DNA of 64,000 nt from contig CM048844.1 of the NCBI GenBank assembly GCA_026545765.1, forward strand, positions 61,920,035 to 61,984,034. Direction: 5' to 3'. This DNA is from Plantago major. Lineage: Eukaryota > Streptophyta > Magnoliopsida > Lamiales > Plantaginaceae. The position numbers and the translations under genes are program-made. This document shows positions 32,544 through 43,982 of this stretch, piece after piece; position 1 is the stretch's first letter, and every line of letters begins with the position of its first letter. The notes under the pieces are model-generated. The model made no database searches. It was not told the DNA's origin and worked only from the letters and a program-made list of their open reading frames with translations.

Positions 32544-33740
32544 CTAGGATGGAGGATCATCCACTGGTTGAGTGAAGCAATCATCCTGGCTTCCATAGTA
32601 GTGGCTCGGTCCTGTGCCAGGTGGCGGATGGAACGGTGGTTGCGGGTAGCAAGGTCGAAAGTTATGCTGAGGGAAGTTCGGATAACATGCTTCCAAGAAT
32701 GCCGTTTCTTGCTGAGCTTGAAGACAACTCAGGTACGAATTCCACTCACTTCTTCGGCAGTTAGCGTACATCTACTCTCGCTGCCTTATCTCTTCCTGCT
32801 GGTTGGGATGGCATTGGTCCAAGAAAGCTTGCATATGGCCTGGATCAAAAGCTCCTTGCTGCTCGTCCCTCCTTTCCCTTGCTTCCCGAACTGCTTCCCG
32901 GTGTGTGGTGAACAAATGTTCAACCCTCCTTATAATGAATGGTTCGATAAGGGCCACGTTTCCTGCGCCTTTCATCTCCACTCATTGATCCTTGTAGATT
33001 CCTGTTATTAAACCTAGAAATGGGAGATTCCTCCTTTGGTTTCCTTTAAGTCAAAGCGTTTCTTCCATGATGATCCGCCCAATGTCAACGTGGTGTTTTT
33101 CCATTATTGAGTAGACCAATAATGCCTCCTCAGCGTCGACTCCGAATTCTCGTTTCCTTGGTTGAATGTTGGCAAGCACAAATTGCACCCAAAACCTGGC
33201 ATACTCGTTGAGGGCTGTCTTCGGTATCTCCCTTTATATGTCATCTTCTTCATAATCACTCCTCAAAAGCATGTGGTAGATCTCATCTCTCACTTCCTTG
33301 TAGCTCAAGTCGGAGTGCGGGGGTTCCACAAGATTCGGTAACTTGTCCTTCTTTGGTATCTCATAGAACTTGTTGATAGTCTGAGGCCCGAACGTGAACT
33401 CGACTCCCCTTACGGTGATAGGAGGTTTCTTGCTCTCAACATCTACGTCGTCCACCTCCTGTTGGAAGAACTCTGCATAGAACTCCTTGACTATGTCGAG
33501 GTTGTAGCCATCGAGACAAGTAGTGAAGGGTCCCCATCCTTGTGCGTGCCATGGCGTGAGCATCCAGTTGAAATTCTCTCTTGATGAGAATTTGATGTCA
33601 AATTTTCTTTCACGGGCAACTCCTCGGTTTCTGTTTACTTCTTACCATGCTTGGGCTTCCTTCGGGAGCGAAGGGTGAGTACCACTTTTCCCGGGCCTTC
33701 CTCTCTTCTTGCTTGACTCCCCCACTTGTGCTTTCCTCAT
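32544..33740 (-). pseudogene. Putative plant transposon protein (Athila-type ORF), element B
   Basis: Minus strand from an ATG at 33740-33738 (MRKAQVGESSKKRGRPGKSG) to TAG at 32546. The core (HAQGWGPFTTCLDGYNLDIV, VRGVEFTFGPQTINKFYEIP, IYHMLLRSDYEEDDI) matches element A, with different stops (for example after EEDDI and after the first lysine-poor segment QAW). The C-terminal P/Q/Y tail ends SQDDCFTQPVDDPPS. The two copies have independent lesions, so their ancestor probably encoded a complete protein of about 390 residues. Function unknown. Confidence 0.8.
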
Positions 33741-35222
33741 GAACCTAGGTTCAAAAAAGTATGTGAGATAGCATGTTTGGAGCTAAATCAATTCTAAGGA
33801 TAACATGCAAATCCATTGGGGTTTCTTCTCCCCCAAACCTAGTGTTTGTCACGTCATGCATTCCAAAACTTTGCTTGTAACTAGACCAATAGCTACTCCA
33901 AAACGATATAGGAAGTAGTCAGATAACTCAATTCCTCAAGGTGTCAGGTATCAAGTTGGAGAGCATCATCCATATGAAGGATCAACGTAAGAGCATATGG
34001 CTTAGCATGTATGTTTCCCAGGCATAAATCATCAAGTAAAAACCATACGAGCATATAATCGTAAGAGAAAGAAGTCAATAAGAGAATTTGTTTCCTTGAG
34101 GAATTTCATCAAACACGTGGTGGGCATGATAAAAAACTCTCAATTTCTCTAACAAGTTGCCAAATCTCTACTAAGACAAGTGATAACAAGTTAAACTCTA
34201 CTAGTAAGCATGTAATCTCATCAACAATTAGCACCCATATCAATCAAATGAAGCATGTAATTGCAAAGCACCAAAGAAGTATGAAGAAAGTGCAAGCAAA
34301 GAGTTAAAGGATTTAACTTGATAATGAAGGGGAAATTGAGATGAACAAGAGTAGAGATCACATACTTGATGTTGTTGATGAATGTATAAGCTAAGAATGC
34401 AATGGGTAAGTGCAAAATGTGACGAGAGTTATGATTTTGGATGTAAAATGAAGTGGGGGGGGGGGGACAAAGAATTTTCGAAGAGGGGGTTTTAAGGGAG
34501 GAAGAGTGAGCTGCTAGCATCTCACTGCGGTCGACTGGCGACCGCATTGAGGCCTGCCTCAATGCTTCTCAACACTCTAATTTGCACGTTTTCGACTCTT
34601 TTTGGTTTTTTTGGTTTTTCAAAAGGCAAACATATTAAATAAGAAATTTTAAAAATGATTTTCAAAAGTTTTTCGAAAAATAAATTTGGCACGAAAAACT
34701 TGAAAAGGACGAAAATTAAAAATGCTAAAGTAAATGCGTAAAGTAACGTAACCTTGGGTTGCCTCCCAAGAAACGCTTGTTTTTGGTCTTGTAGCTTGAC
34801 GCCTGGTTTCATGATGGCTTATTTGTCGAGGGTTAGACCCTCGATCCCGTTGCAACACTTGTCCATCCTTTCCTTCGTTGCATAGCTCAAATCTTCTATC
34901 CAATGTTTCATTTCTTCTTCCTCGATCTCATCTAGCTCCGGATCTTCATCGATGCGAAAAGTAAACTCTAAGTAGTTGTTGATTCCCTCCAGGCAGTTGC
35001 ATTCACATTCACTCTTAGCAGATCCGCATCTCCATTTTTTGACCTCCGACCCAAAGTGCTCATCGGGGATCGATGGAAGTGTACTTCCAACTGATTCTTC
35101 TCCAGTCTCCTAGTACGTCTTGAATAGATCCATCGGTGCTAGCAAATCTTCAAAAGGGACTACCAATTCTTCTTCAAAATCCATCCACCAGTCGTCTATG
35201 GCGAAATTGATCCTTGCTGCCT
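33741..35222 (-). other. Spacer of element B
   Basis: Parallel to 29013-30451 in A. Includes a G-tract (34457-34467) and the hairpin CGGTCGACTGGCGACCG (about 34527-34543), a symmetric version of the motif in A. No gene. Confidence 0.6.
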
Positions 35223-35699
35223 TTGCCACCTCCAGAGTCTAACTCGGAGTTTCCATTACTAGCCGGTGATTTGATATATTCATCTAAATCTCCCTTCTTG
35301 CCACATTAATAATGATGTTGGTGGTGGCCATAAAAGGTCTTCCCAGAAGCATGGTGTCGTTGTCGGGGTCTTCGCAGTCCACAATCAGGTAGTCCATAAG
35401 AATATCAAGCCCCTCCAGCTGAGTAATCACATTACGTACCTTGCTGCGAGCAATTGTAGTAGCAACCAGTACGCCGGTCCTTGCTTCCACCATTCCTGTG
35501 AAGCCAAGTTTCTTGTAGACGGCGAGCGGCATCATATTGATGCTGGCTCCGGATCCAGGGTTCATGTGGCTGTCTTCCCCTTGATGACAACATCAATGTT
35601 GAAAGCTCCAGGGTTGGGTTTCTTTAGTAGAATTGGTTTTGCCTTCCCTTCTTCGGTAGGAGAATCTTCTTAACACCTGAGTGCTGTAGCAGAAGGTTT
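35223..35699 (-). pseudogene. Aspartic protease, element B
   Basis: SGASINMMPLAVYKKLGFTG, VRNVITQLEGLDILMDYLIV, GRPFMATTNIIINVARREI. Compared with A it has lost several codons after GVLVA and has a different residue before GAS. The upstream gag end is separated from it by E2; only 43921-43982 (TNSFLAKAEDNF) remains. Confidence 0.8.
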
Positions 35700-35818
35700 G
35701 TGAGTCTTCGTTTATAGTTTTCTAGTATTTTTTGTGCATTTTTATGCTTTGGTGTTTTGGTGTTGTTTTGTAGGAATCGATAGTTTTGAGTTAAAGATGA
35801 GAAGTTGACGTTAACAAG

Positions 35819-36145
35819 GCTCGCCTCGGCAGAGCATTTTGGTCGCCGCGGCGAGATTTTACGAAGTGCAACAATCTTATTGCTAAGGAGGCTCGCCGCT
35901 GCGAGATTTTGCGCATCTTGCATTTGAATTGCTGAGGAGGCTCGCCACGGCGAAGTAATTTGCTCGCCGTGGCGAGATTTTACGAGAGCCCCAATAAATC
36001 CATCGGGAGGAGCTCTGTTTTGAAGATTGAAGCTCGCCGGGACGGAGCATTTTGCTTGCCGCGGCGAAATTATGCGAGGGCTATATATTCTTCGATTAAG
36101 AAGGCTCTCCGCGGCGAGCTATTCCTTCCGTCGCGGCGAGCGGCG
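35819..36145 (+). repeat. Cluster of CTCGCCGCGGCGAG-like palindromes around the E2 TATA box
   Basis: Roughly ten diverged units of GCTCGCCGCGGCGAG or half-units, separated by AT-rich text such as ATTTTACGAAG. Best units at 35842-35855, 35963-35976 and 36105-36119. Equivalent clusters at 42803-43066 and 60809-61065. Confidence 0.85.
36082..36089 (+). promoter_or_regulatory. TATA box of the E2 5' LTR
   Basis: GGGCTATATATTCTTCG, repeated exactly at 43021-43036 and 61071-61086. The palindrome cluster lies mainly upstream. Confidence 0.65.
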
Positions 36146-36920
36146 CAGAACGGATTGTCTGTTTTTCCTACTTAGTTTAGAATTAGTACAATTCTCTCTA
36201 TACTTCTTTTAACCTAGTTGATAAAAAAAGCTCCACACATTCATACTTTGACATTGCTAACAATTTGGAGCTTGATTTTGATTATTCATCGAAGCATTGA
36301 TATCGAATCCCTGATTATTGTGGTAAATCTCTATTGTTTTATCTTATTCAATTCGTTCTAATTTTTTTTCTCGAATTGTTTGAGCTTGCATGCGATTATC
36401 ATTCTATTTGTGTTAAACATGAGCAATATCTTGTATTCTTTCATCCTTGCTTCGATTATGAGTAGCTAAATCACTTCGAACATGGTAGTTGTGTGATAGC
36501 TTTGCGTATTCGCTTCTAGGGTTTGAAATCGTTCATATAGGTTAGGCTCATTCAAAGATCTGCGTAAAAACCCTTCAATTCAATACTCTCATTCAAAGAT
36601 TCTCTAAAACATTTTGGTTAAGCATCGTGGATTGACGACCCACAATTACTCTAGTTCAAATATCTTCAAATTCGTTTGGTAAAGGTTGAATTGATAGTTT
36701 TCTGTACATCGACCGTGTGACAAAATGAACGTATCCCTAGAGCGAATTAGCATTGCTTGATCGTAACTATTGTGTTACTTCTACCACAAGTAACTGTTTG
36801 TTTTCAATCGTTGCGATAGTCTAATTGATTCCTTAGCGAACGATCTCGTGGTTAGCATTGTCTATTTACAGCAACTGCTTTCTACTTGTTTCCTAAGTAG
36901 TAATTTGAGCATATCAAATT

Positions 36921-36937
36921 TGGCGCCGCTGTCGTGG
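36921..36937 (+). other. Primer binding site of E2 (tRNA-Asp type)
   Basis: TGGCGCCGCTGTCGTGG four bases after the LTR end. Athila elements typically use TGGCGCCGTTGCCGGGG. Confidence 0.85.
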
Positions 36938-37845
36938 AACCAATTCCTACCGTAGCACTGAAAGACGTTAGTTACTTGAGGCGTGATTTCATTTTATTTG
37001 GACTAACAGAAACTAAACAACAGTTTAGTTCTTGTTGTTCTGATCCTGTTATGGAGTGCTTTCCTAGTTACTACGCACCCAGCGCAGAGCTATCTGGACC
37101 AGCCATTATGGAGATAGCGAATAGTCTAGAGGTGCAACGGGGAGCTAGTGCATTCAGCGACAGTACTCTGCTAGCTTTGATTGCTCATGATGAAAAATAC
37201 ATGAGTCTTGTGATGGAAGGGCAAGAAAGGACTAGCAAACAGATAGAGGGAATGGTAAGCAGGATGGAGGATTTTAAAGACCAACTGGTCAGGTTTCTGG
37301 CAAGCACTGAATTAGGGGATGAGGAAACTGAGGAGGAGGAAGTTCAGGCAACAACAGTACTCCGAAGTGCAGAGGTAATCTAAAGGCCGAAACTAGAAAC
37401 ACAGACACAAGCCCCGGATGCCCCAGTAGTCGACCTCATGGAGGAGGAACAACCCTTGAAAGAAATAGCCAACCCGCTGGTGGTACGCACAGGGGTGCTT
37501 CACAAATCTGATAACCCTTACCATCCACCCAGACCCTCAATCAGCAAAGGCCTACCATATCCAGGTAGAATCAGGAAACCCAAGGATGACATCAAATTCA
37601 AAGCTATTCTGGCCATGCTCTCAAAGGTAAATGTGAACCTCCCACTCCTTGACCTCATTGATAATGTCCCCTCCTACTCTAAGTTCTTCAAGGATCTCAA
37701 TGCAAGTAAGAAGAAATATTTGGCCAACGAAAAGCTAGTTCTACCAGAAATAGCTAATTCAGTGGTTGGCTTACCAGTGAAACAACAAGATCCGGGGAGC
37801 TTTGTGATTGATATACAGATGAAAAATTGGAAGATAGCAAAATAA
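36934..37845 (+). pseudogene. E2 gag remnant (C-terminal part)
   Basis: One frame with a stop at 37381-37383. The usual capsid block is absent; what remains is a coiled, E-rich gag tail (EEQPLKEIANP, KFFKDLNASKKKYLANEKLV) that in Athila precedes protease. It ends PVKQQDPGSFVIDIQMKNW, the start of the protease, where a frameshift follows at 37843. Confidence 0.8.
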
Positions 37846-38291
37846 TGCTCGATCTGGGAGCCAGCATCAATCTTATCACCCATGCTCTTTACCAGGAGAT
37901 GGGTTTGGGGGAATAGGCACCAGTGAACATGACCCTGCAGCTAGCCGACACGAGCATCAGGCGCCCCCTGGGAGTGATTCGTGATGCACTGGTCAGAGTA
38001 GACACCTTCCTGGTTCTAGTAGATTTCATGGTACTACCCCCCAATGGAGCCAGCACTAGTAGTAAGGAACATGTGATCCTTTTGGGAAGACCCTTTATGA
38101 AAATAGTGAAGCTGCAGGTCGATGTGGCGGAAGGAAAGATTGCCATGGAAATTGGTGTCAACAAGATCAGCAAGGATGCAACACGACCGGCAGGTAATTC
38201 TGACACCTACTCAGTGGAAGAATGTAATATGATTTATGAAGTAAATGCTGAGTTTGATGATATTATCGACGATTGTGTGCATGCTACTTAA
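37845..38291 (+). pseudogene. E2 aspartic protease
   Basis: MLDLGASINLITHALYQEMG is the active-site region (LGAS). A stop (TAG) follows LGE. The fold continues with TLQLADTSIRRPLGVIRDAL, VDFMVLPP and ILLGRPFMKIVKLQVDV. It would process Gag-Pol in an active element. Broken by one stop and a frameshift at its start. Confidence 0.85.
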
Positions 38292-39275
38292 CTAGCTACA
38301 TTAACTAATGATAAGCTAGAAGGAGCCCTAACCATTAGTTCTGATGAGCATTTGCTTTGTGAGGAGAGTAGTGAGATAGTCTGCATGCTTGACTCGGCTG
38401 AAGTCGACCCTGGTGAGGAAATCCATCCCCTTTGTGGAAACAACGGGGAAATCGAACCCCCTAAACCCGACCTTAAGGAGCTCCCGTCCCATCTTAAATA
38501 CACTTTCCTGGGAGAAAACAAAACAAAACCTGTGATAATCTCTTCGAAATTGCAAAAGGAAGAAGAGAATAGGCTAGTAAAGCTTTTGAGAGATAACTCT
38601 GAAGCCATAGGGTGGGTGATTGGTGACATCAAGGGCATTAGTGCGACTAGGTGCACCCGTAGGATTAGTCTTGAAGATGACGCCAAACCTGTGAGGCAAC
38701 CACAGCATAGGCTTAACCTTGTCATGCAAGACATAGTTAAAACCGAGGTACTTAAGTTATTAGAACATGATATGATCTACCCTATAGCTGACAGTCGATG
38801 GGTAAGCCCTGTGCATATTGTCCCGAAAAAGTCTTGGAGTAACTGTCGAGACCAATGAGAAAGGGATAAAGGTTCCTGTTAGGAAAACCACAGGGTGGCG
38901 TGTTTGCATAGATTATAGGAGATTGAATGCTGCCACTAAGAAGGAACACTTCCCCCTGCCCTTTATTAATGAGATGCTAAACCGCCTTGCGGGGCGCGAG
39001 TTCTATTGTTTTTTGGATGGTCTTTCAGGTTTCTATCAGATTCCCATAGTGCAGGAGGAGCAAGAGAAGACCACCTTCACTTGCCCATACGGCACCTTCG
39101 CCTATCGCAGGATGCCTTTTGGCTTATGAAACGCTCCGACAGCTTTCCAAAGGTTCATGCTCTCTATCTTCTCTGACATGGTGCAGGATTTCATTGAAGT
39201 ATTTATGGATGACTTCTCTCTCTTTGGTGACTCATTCACCGACTGCCTTGGTAAGCTTGATAAAGTCTTGAAACG
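38292..39275 (+). pseudogene. E2 reverse transcriptase
   Basis: Begins in the protease frame (LPSHLKYTFLGENKTKPVII, ATRCTRRISLEDDAKPVRQP, RWVSPVHIVPKK). Frameshift near 38830, then GWRVCIDYRRLNAATKKEHF, LPFINEMLNRLAG, FYCFLDGLSGFYQIPI, TTFTCPYGTFAYRRMPFGL, a stop at 39127-39129, then NAPTAFQRFM and the catalytic FMDDF (39202-39216) and SLFGDSF. FMDD in place of YxDD is normal for Athila. A second frameshift lies near 39275. All palm motifs are readable, so decay is modest. Confidence 0.92.
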
Positions 39276-40021
39276 TTGCTAGAATGTAATATGACCCTTA
39301 GTTGGGAAAAAAGTCACTATATGGTGCGAGAGGGTATTGTTCTAGGGCATGTGGTTTCTAAGCGGGGGATTGAAGTAGATAGAGCTAAACTTGATGTTAT
39401 AGTGAAACTTCCCCCACCCACTTGTGTGAAAGAGTTACAATCTTTTCTAGGACATGTTGGATTCCATAGGAGGTTCATCCAGGATTTCTCAATTATTGCT
39501 AAGTGCTGGTGAAAGATGCGCCTTTTGTTTTCGATGATAAGTGCCTGGAAGCCTTTAATATCCTGAAAGAAAAACTTGTTTCCGCCCCTATTGTTATGGC
39601 ACCTGATTGGTCTTTACCTTTCAAGATTATGTGCGATGTTTCTGACTACGCTATAGGTGCTATTCTAGGACAAAGAGTTGATAGGCATTTCCATGTAATT
39701 TACTATGCCAGCAAAACTCTAAATGGTGCACATGTCAATTACACTACCACTGAGAAAGAATTCCTGGCTGTCATATTCGCCCTGGATAAATTCAGGTCGT
39801 ATTTGAAGGGATTCAAGGTAATAGTGCATACCGACCATGCAGCAATTCGCCACCTTATGGACAAAAGCGATTCTAAGCCTCGACTTATTCGCTGGGTCCT
39901 GATGCTGCAAGAGTTTGACTGTGAGATAGTTGACAAGTGTGGCAAAGACAACTTAGTGGCAGATCACCTATCCAGTATTAATCCTGGCGCCATCGCCCAA
40001 TCTCCCCCCCCCCCTCCCTGA
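39276..40021 (+). pseudogene. E2 RT connection and RNase H
   Basis: HYMVREGIVLGHVVSKRGIE and KELQSFLGHVGFHRRFI are the RT thumb/connection. After a frameshift near 39505: [38 protein letters not shown] (RNase H Asp), [19 protein letters not shown] (Glu), [14 protein letters not shown] (Asp). Ends with ADHLSSIN. The RNase H degrades template RNA in the family. Confidence 0.9.
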
Positions 40022-41342
40022 TGAGCACTTATTCTCTGTTAGTCTAAGACCCTGGTTTGCCGACATTGTTAATTTTAAGGCCACAGGATTATTTGCTGCT
40101 AACATGACTTTGCAGGATAAGAAGAATTTCGCTATTCGCTGCAGGAGCTACTTCTGGGATGATCCATACATGTTCAAGCTAGGCAATGATGGTGTGATGC
40201 GGCGCTGTGTACCGGAAGATGAGATTGGAAGCATACTCGCATTCTACCACTCCATGCAGTGTGGTGGGCACTATAGCGGGAAGAAAACTGCCTTGAAGGT
40301 TCTTTAATCAGGTTTTTTCTGGCCCTCTCTTTTTAAAGATGCTCATAAATTCTATATCAGCTGTGAAGCCTGTCAGCGAAGTGGCAATATAAGCAAGAGG
40401 AATGAGATGCCCCTCACCAGTAATCTTGTTGTTGAACCCTTTGACGTGTGGGGCATCGACTTTATGGGACCCTTCCCCAAGAGTAATGGCTTTGAATATA
40501 TACTGGTTGCTGTCGATTATGTGACTAAGTGGGTGGAAGCAATTCCAACCAAGACTAATGATTCCAAAGTTATTGTCTATTTTCTTGCCAATAATATTCT
40601 TTGCAGCTTTGGCACCCCCAGGGTAATAATCAGTGATGGTGGCTCCCACTCCATCAACCGCTCCTTTGCGAATCTGTTAAGAAAGTATGGAGTGCATCAT
40701 CGGGTTGCTACAACATATCACCCCCAGACTTCGGGCCAGGTAGAGGTTAGTAACCGGCAGATTAAGAGTATACTTGAGAGGGTGGTGAAGCCTAACCGGA
40801 AAGACTGGTCGTACAAGCTCAACGATGCCTTGTAGGCATACCGCAGAAGCTACAAGACTGTTATAGGGACCACACCTTACAGGCTAGTCTATGGGAAAGC
40901 TTGCCGCCTACCGGTAGAGCTTGAGCACAGGGCAGAATGGGCAATTATGGTCCTGAACCTCGATTTGGATGCAGGTGGCAAAGAGCGTATACTGAAGCTC
41001 TCAGAACTGGAGGAACTCCGGAACACTGCTTTCCAGAACTCTAAGATCTATAAGGCCAAGACTAAGGAGTATCATGATAAGGGAATAATTCGTAAGGATT
41101 TGACCCCAGGTAAGAAAGTTTTACTCTTCAACTTTCGCCTTAAACTATTTCCAGGTAAGCTGCACTCTCGATGGGATGGACCGTACGAAATCGTTCAAGT
41201 GGCACCAAATGGTGTTGTCGAACTCTTGAACACAAGTGATGGATCCACCTTCAAAGTCAATGGACAACGGGTTAAGACATATCTTGAAGGATTTAAAGAG
41301 CGACCGGAGGAAGAGGTTGTTCTTGGTGAGTCTTGTAGATGA
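40022..41342 (+). pseudogene. E2 integrase
   Basis: Frame 3 with stops at 40305 and 40833. Zinc finger HHCC: YHSMQCGGHYSGKKTALKVL, then [11 protein letters not shown]. Catalytic core: GIDFMGPFP (D), [16 protein letters not shown] (D), [10 protein letters not shown] (E). Core continues NDAL, stop, AYRRSYKTVIGTTPYRLVYG. C-terminal GKLHSRWDGPYEIVQVAP and FKVNGQRVKTYL match the Gypsy integrase tail before the 3' region. D-D-E triad complete. Confidence 0.9.
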
Positions 41343-42635
41343 CTATAAAGGTGCACCAGCAGGCAAGTCACTATAGCTCCCATTCTCTTTTCTTTTTCAC
41401 TCTACGCTTGAGGACATGCATGAGTTTAGGTTTGGGGAGGGGGAATGTGATCTCTAGTGTCGTGTCTGCATTTTTCTCTATTATCTGTGTTTTTAGAGTC
41501 TTTCGTCTTTACTTCTATGTATTCTGTTCTATTGTGTGTTATGTGACCTTTCTCTGTTACAATTTCTTTCTCAGTCTAGGTGTAGTTAATTTACCTTTAA
41601 GTACTTTCATGGTGAGTCTGAGTCTTTTACCAAGTCGAACGTCCATTTTAGGTGTTAAATCCACTTGCTGCTTACGTTTTGTTTGATGATTAGCTGAAAG
41701 TAGGACAATGTATTTTTAATCCTGCAAGGTCGTTTCTCTTTTAAATAGCAAGTTTGTTTAGCTCCTTGGTCTAAAAAGCCTGAGTGCCGATGAAACAATT
41801 TTGTACCGGCAAATGTATTGTGTGATTTCCTGGGTTGTGCAAGTTTTTACGTATTACTTGCGCCTTTTCATACTTATGTGTACTTAGTCTTGTTAGGGAT
41901 GACGAACGGCATGCTCTTTTTAAGCTCTTCCCCCTGTTCCAAGGAACAGGTTTGGGGAGAGAACTGTTTTCTTGTGACTTTTATGTGCTGCTTTGCATTA
42001 TTGCTGAAAAGTTTGTTTACTGCTCCCTAAAAGCTTATTGATATTTGAATCTCGGGGTGGATCTATGTTCTTCATTGATCACCATTAGTCGTGTTAGGCG
42101 TGTTTCAAATACTACCTATATACCGGCGTGTTCTTAAAAAGCCATATGTCCGTGAAGAATTCGATTGAGATTCGAATCGGTTGACGTGATTAGGGGGAGC
42201 AGTTTCAGCTTTTGTTTTCGGAAAAAGATGAGTCGCCTGTTAATTCCCTTTCGGTCTAATGAGACGAGTGCAAAAGCATAAGATATTTTAGGCACCTTTG
42301 TGATAAGAGTCGCCTTCCCAGTTTATTTTTGAGCTTATACCCCATTTGGATACTTCCAAGAGAGTGAGAGATACAATGCATTCACTTGTGAGGGACTAGC
42401 GAGCTACACTTGAGTGCTATTGGTCTGGGAAACGATTGTGTTTGATTTTCTATACACTGTTTTGCCAAAGTTAGTTTGATAACAAAATTTTTGCATCTCG
42501 TGGACTTACTGTTTAAAATGGTAGATTCGGTCACTTGGGACCTTGACTCTTTGTTTGTTCTCGTGGTTTGAGTCTAGTTTTTGTCTAGGTTTATTTGTTT
42601 ACTCGAGGACGAGAAAAGGTTCGGTTTGGGGAGTT
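41343..42635 (+). other. E2 3' non-coding region: conserved block, hairpin and polypurine tract
   Basis: No gene. 42051-42165 is the block shared with A, C and D (CTCGGGGTGGATCTATG ... ATGTCCGTGAAG). 42602-42613 is a CTCG-AGGA-CGAG hairpin, followed by the polypurine tract GGTTTGGGGAG (42623-42633) before the LTR. Confidence 0.8.
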
Positions 42636-43920
42636 TGATGAGACGATAATTTAGAGTCTCATTTGGTCCTTTTTAGCGGTCATTCTAAGTCTTCGTTTAT
42701 AGTTTTCTAGTATTTTTTTTGCATTTTTATGCTTAGGTGTTTTGGTGTTGTTTTGCAGGAATCGATAGTTTTGAGCCAAAGATAAGAAGTTGATGTTAAC
42801 AAGGCTCGCCGCGGCGGAGAATTTTGCTCGCCACGGCGAGCTTTTACGAAGTGCAACAATCTTCTACCTAAGGAGGCTCACCACGGTGAGATTTTGCGAA
42901 GCTGGCATTTGAATTGCTGAAGAGGCTCACCGCGGCGAAGAAATTGGTTCGCCGCAGCGAGATTTTGCGAATGAAGCCTCTGTTTTGAAAATTGAAGCTC
43001 GCCGCGGCGAAATTATGCGAGGGCTATATATTCTTCGATTAAGAAGGCTCGCCGCGGCGAGCTGCGCAAAACTGATTGTGTGTTTTTCCTACTTAGTTTA
43101 GAATTAGTACAATTCTCTATATACTTATTTTAACCTAGTTGATAAAAAAAAGCTCCACACATTTATACTTTGACATTGATAACAATTTGGAGCTTGATTT
43201 TGATTATTCATCGAAAGATTGATATCGAATCCCTTATTACTGTGGTAAATCTCTATTGTTTTATCTTATTCAATTCGTTCTTATTCTATTTCTCGAATTG
43301 TTTGAGCTTGCATGTGATTATCATTCTGTTTGTGTTAAACATGAGCAATATCTTGTATTCTTTCATCCTTGCTACGATTATGAGTAGCTAAATCACTTCG
43401 AACATGGTAGTTGTGTGATAGCTTTGCGTATTCGCTTCTAGGGTTTGAAATATTTCATATATGTTAGGCTCGTTCAAAGATCTTCGTAAAAATCCTTCAA
43501 TTCAATACTCTCGTTCAAAGATTCTCTAAAACGTTTTGGTTAAGGATTGTGGATTGACGACCCACAATTACTCTAGTTCAAATATCCTCAAACTCGTTTG
43601 GTAAAGGCTGAAGTGATAGTTTTCTGTACACCGACCGTGTGACAGTATGAACGTATCCCTAGAGCGAATTAGCATTGCTTGATCGTAACTACTTGTTCCT
43701 TCTACCTCAATCATACAAACAAATACATTGCTAATTTCCGTTTTCTAGTTTTAAGAAGTACTCAAATTCAAACAAATCAACATTGTTTCACAAGTAACTG
43801 TTTGTTTTCAATCGTTGCGATAGCCTAATTGATTCCTTAGCGAACGATCTCGTGGTTAACATTGTCTATTTACAACAACTGCTTTCTACTTGTTTCCTAA
43901 GTAGTAATTTGAGCATATCA
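42636..43920 (+). repeat. 3' LTR of E2
   Basis: 1285 bp, TGATGAGACG ... GAGCATATCA. Palindrome cluster 42803-43066, TATATATT at 43025-43032. Directly followed by element B gag sequence (AAAGTGTTGTCGG). Confidence 0.92.
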
Positions 43921-43982
43921 AAAGTGTTGTCGGTTGTCCTGAAGTTATCTTCAGCCTTGGCGAGAAAGGAATTGGTCCTCGC

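Larger units (their letters stand above)
35700..36916 (+). repeat. 5' LTR of E2, left end truncated
   Basis: Begins TGAGTCTTCG, equivalent to about position 42689 of the 3' LTR; ends GAGCATATCA. Contains a cluster of CTCGCCGCGGCGAG-like palindromes (35819-36145) and TATATATT at 36082-36089. Confidence 0.9.
35700..43920 (+). mobile_element. Element E2: Athila-type Gypsy element with pol, nested in element B
   Basis: Plus strand: truncated 5' LTR 35700-36916, primer site 36921, short gag, protease, reverse transcriptase, RNase H, integrase, 3' non-coding region, polypurine tract, complete 3' LTR 42636-43920. The order RT-RNase H-integrase is Gypsy. Gag has lost its capsid part. The first ~50 bp of the 5' LTR and ~200 bp of the host element are missing at the left junction, so no target duplication remains. 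It is the only element here with an Athila-type polymerase region. Confidence 0.9.
32107..43982 (-). mobile_element. Element B: minus-strand gag/protease element, split by E2
   Basis: Same structure and close sequence to element A. Minus strand: LTR 45242-43983, gag fragment 43982-43921, [E2 insertion 43920-35700], protease 35699-35223, spacer, transposon-protein ORF 33740-32544, 3' region to 32107. About 200 bp of gag sequence present in A (30918-31118) is missing at the E2 insertion. Confidence 0.75.

Noticed and set aside
36027..36212. Short frames through the CTCGCCGCGGCGAG cluster
   Set aside because: Artefact of the GC-rich palindromes; not conserved in frame between 35819-36145, 42803-43066 and 60809-61065.
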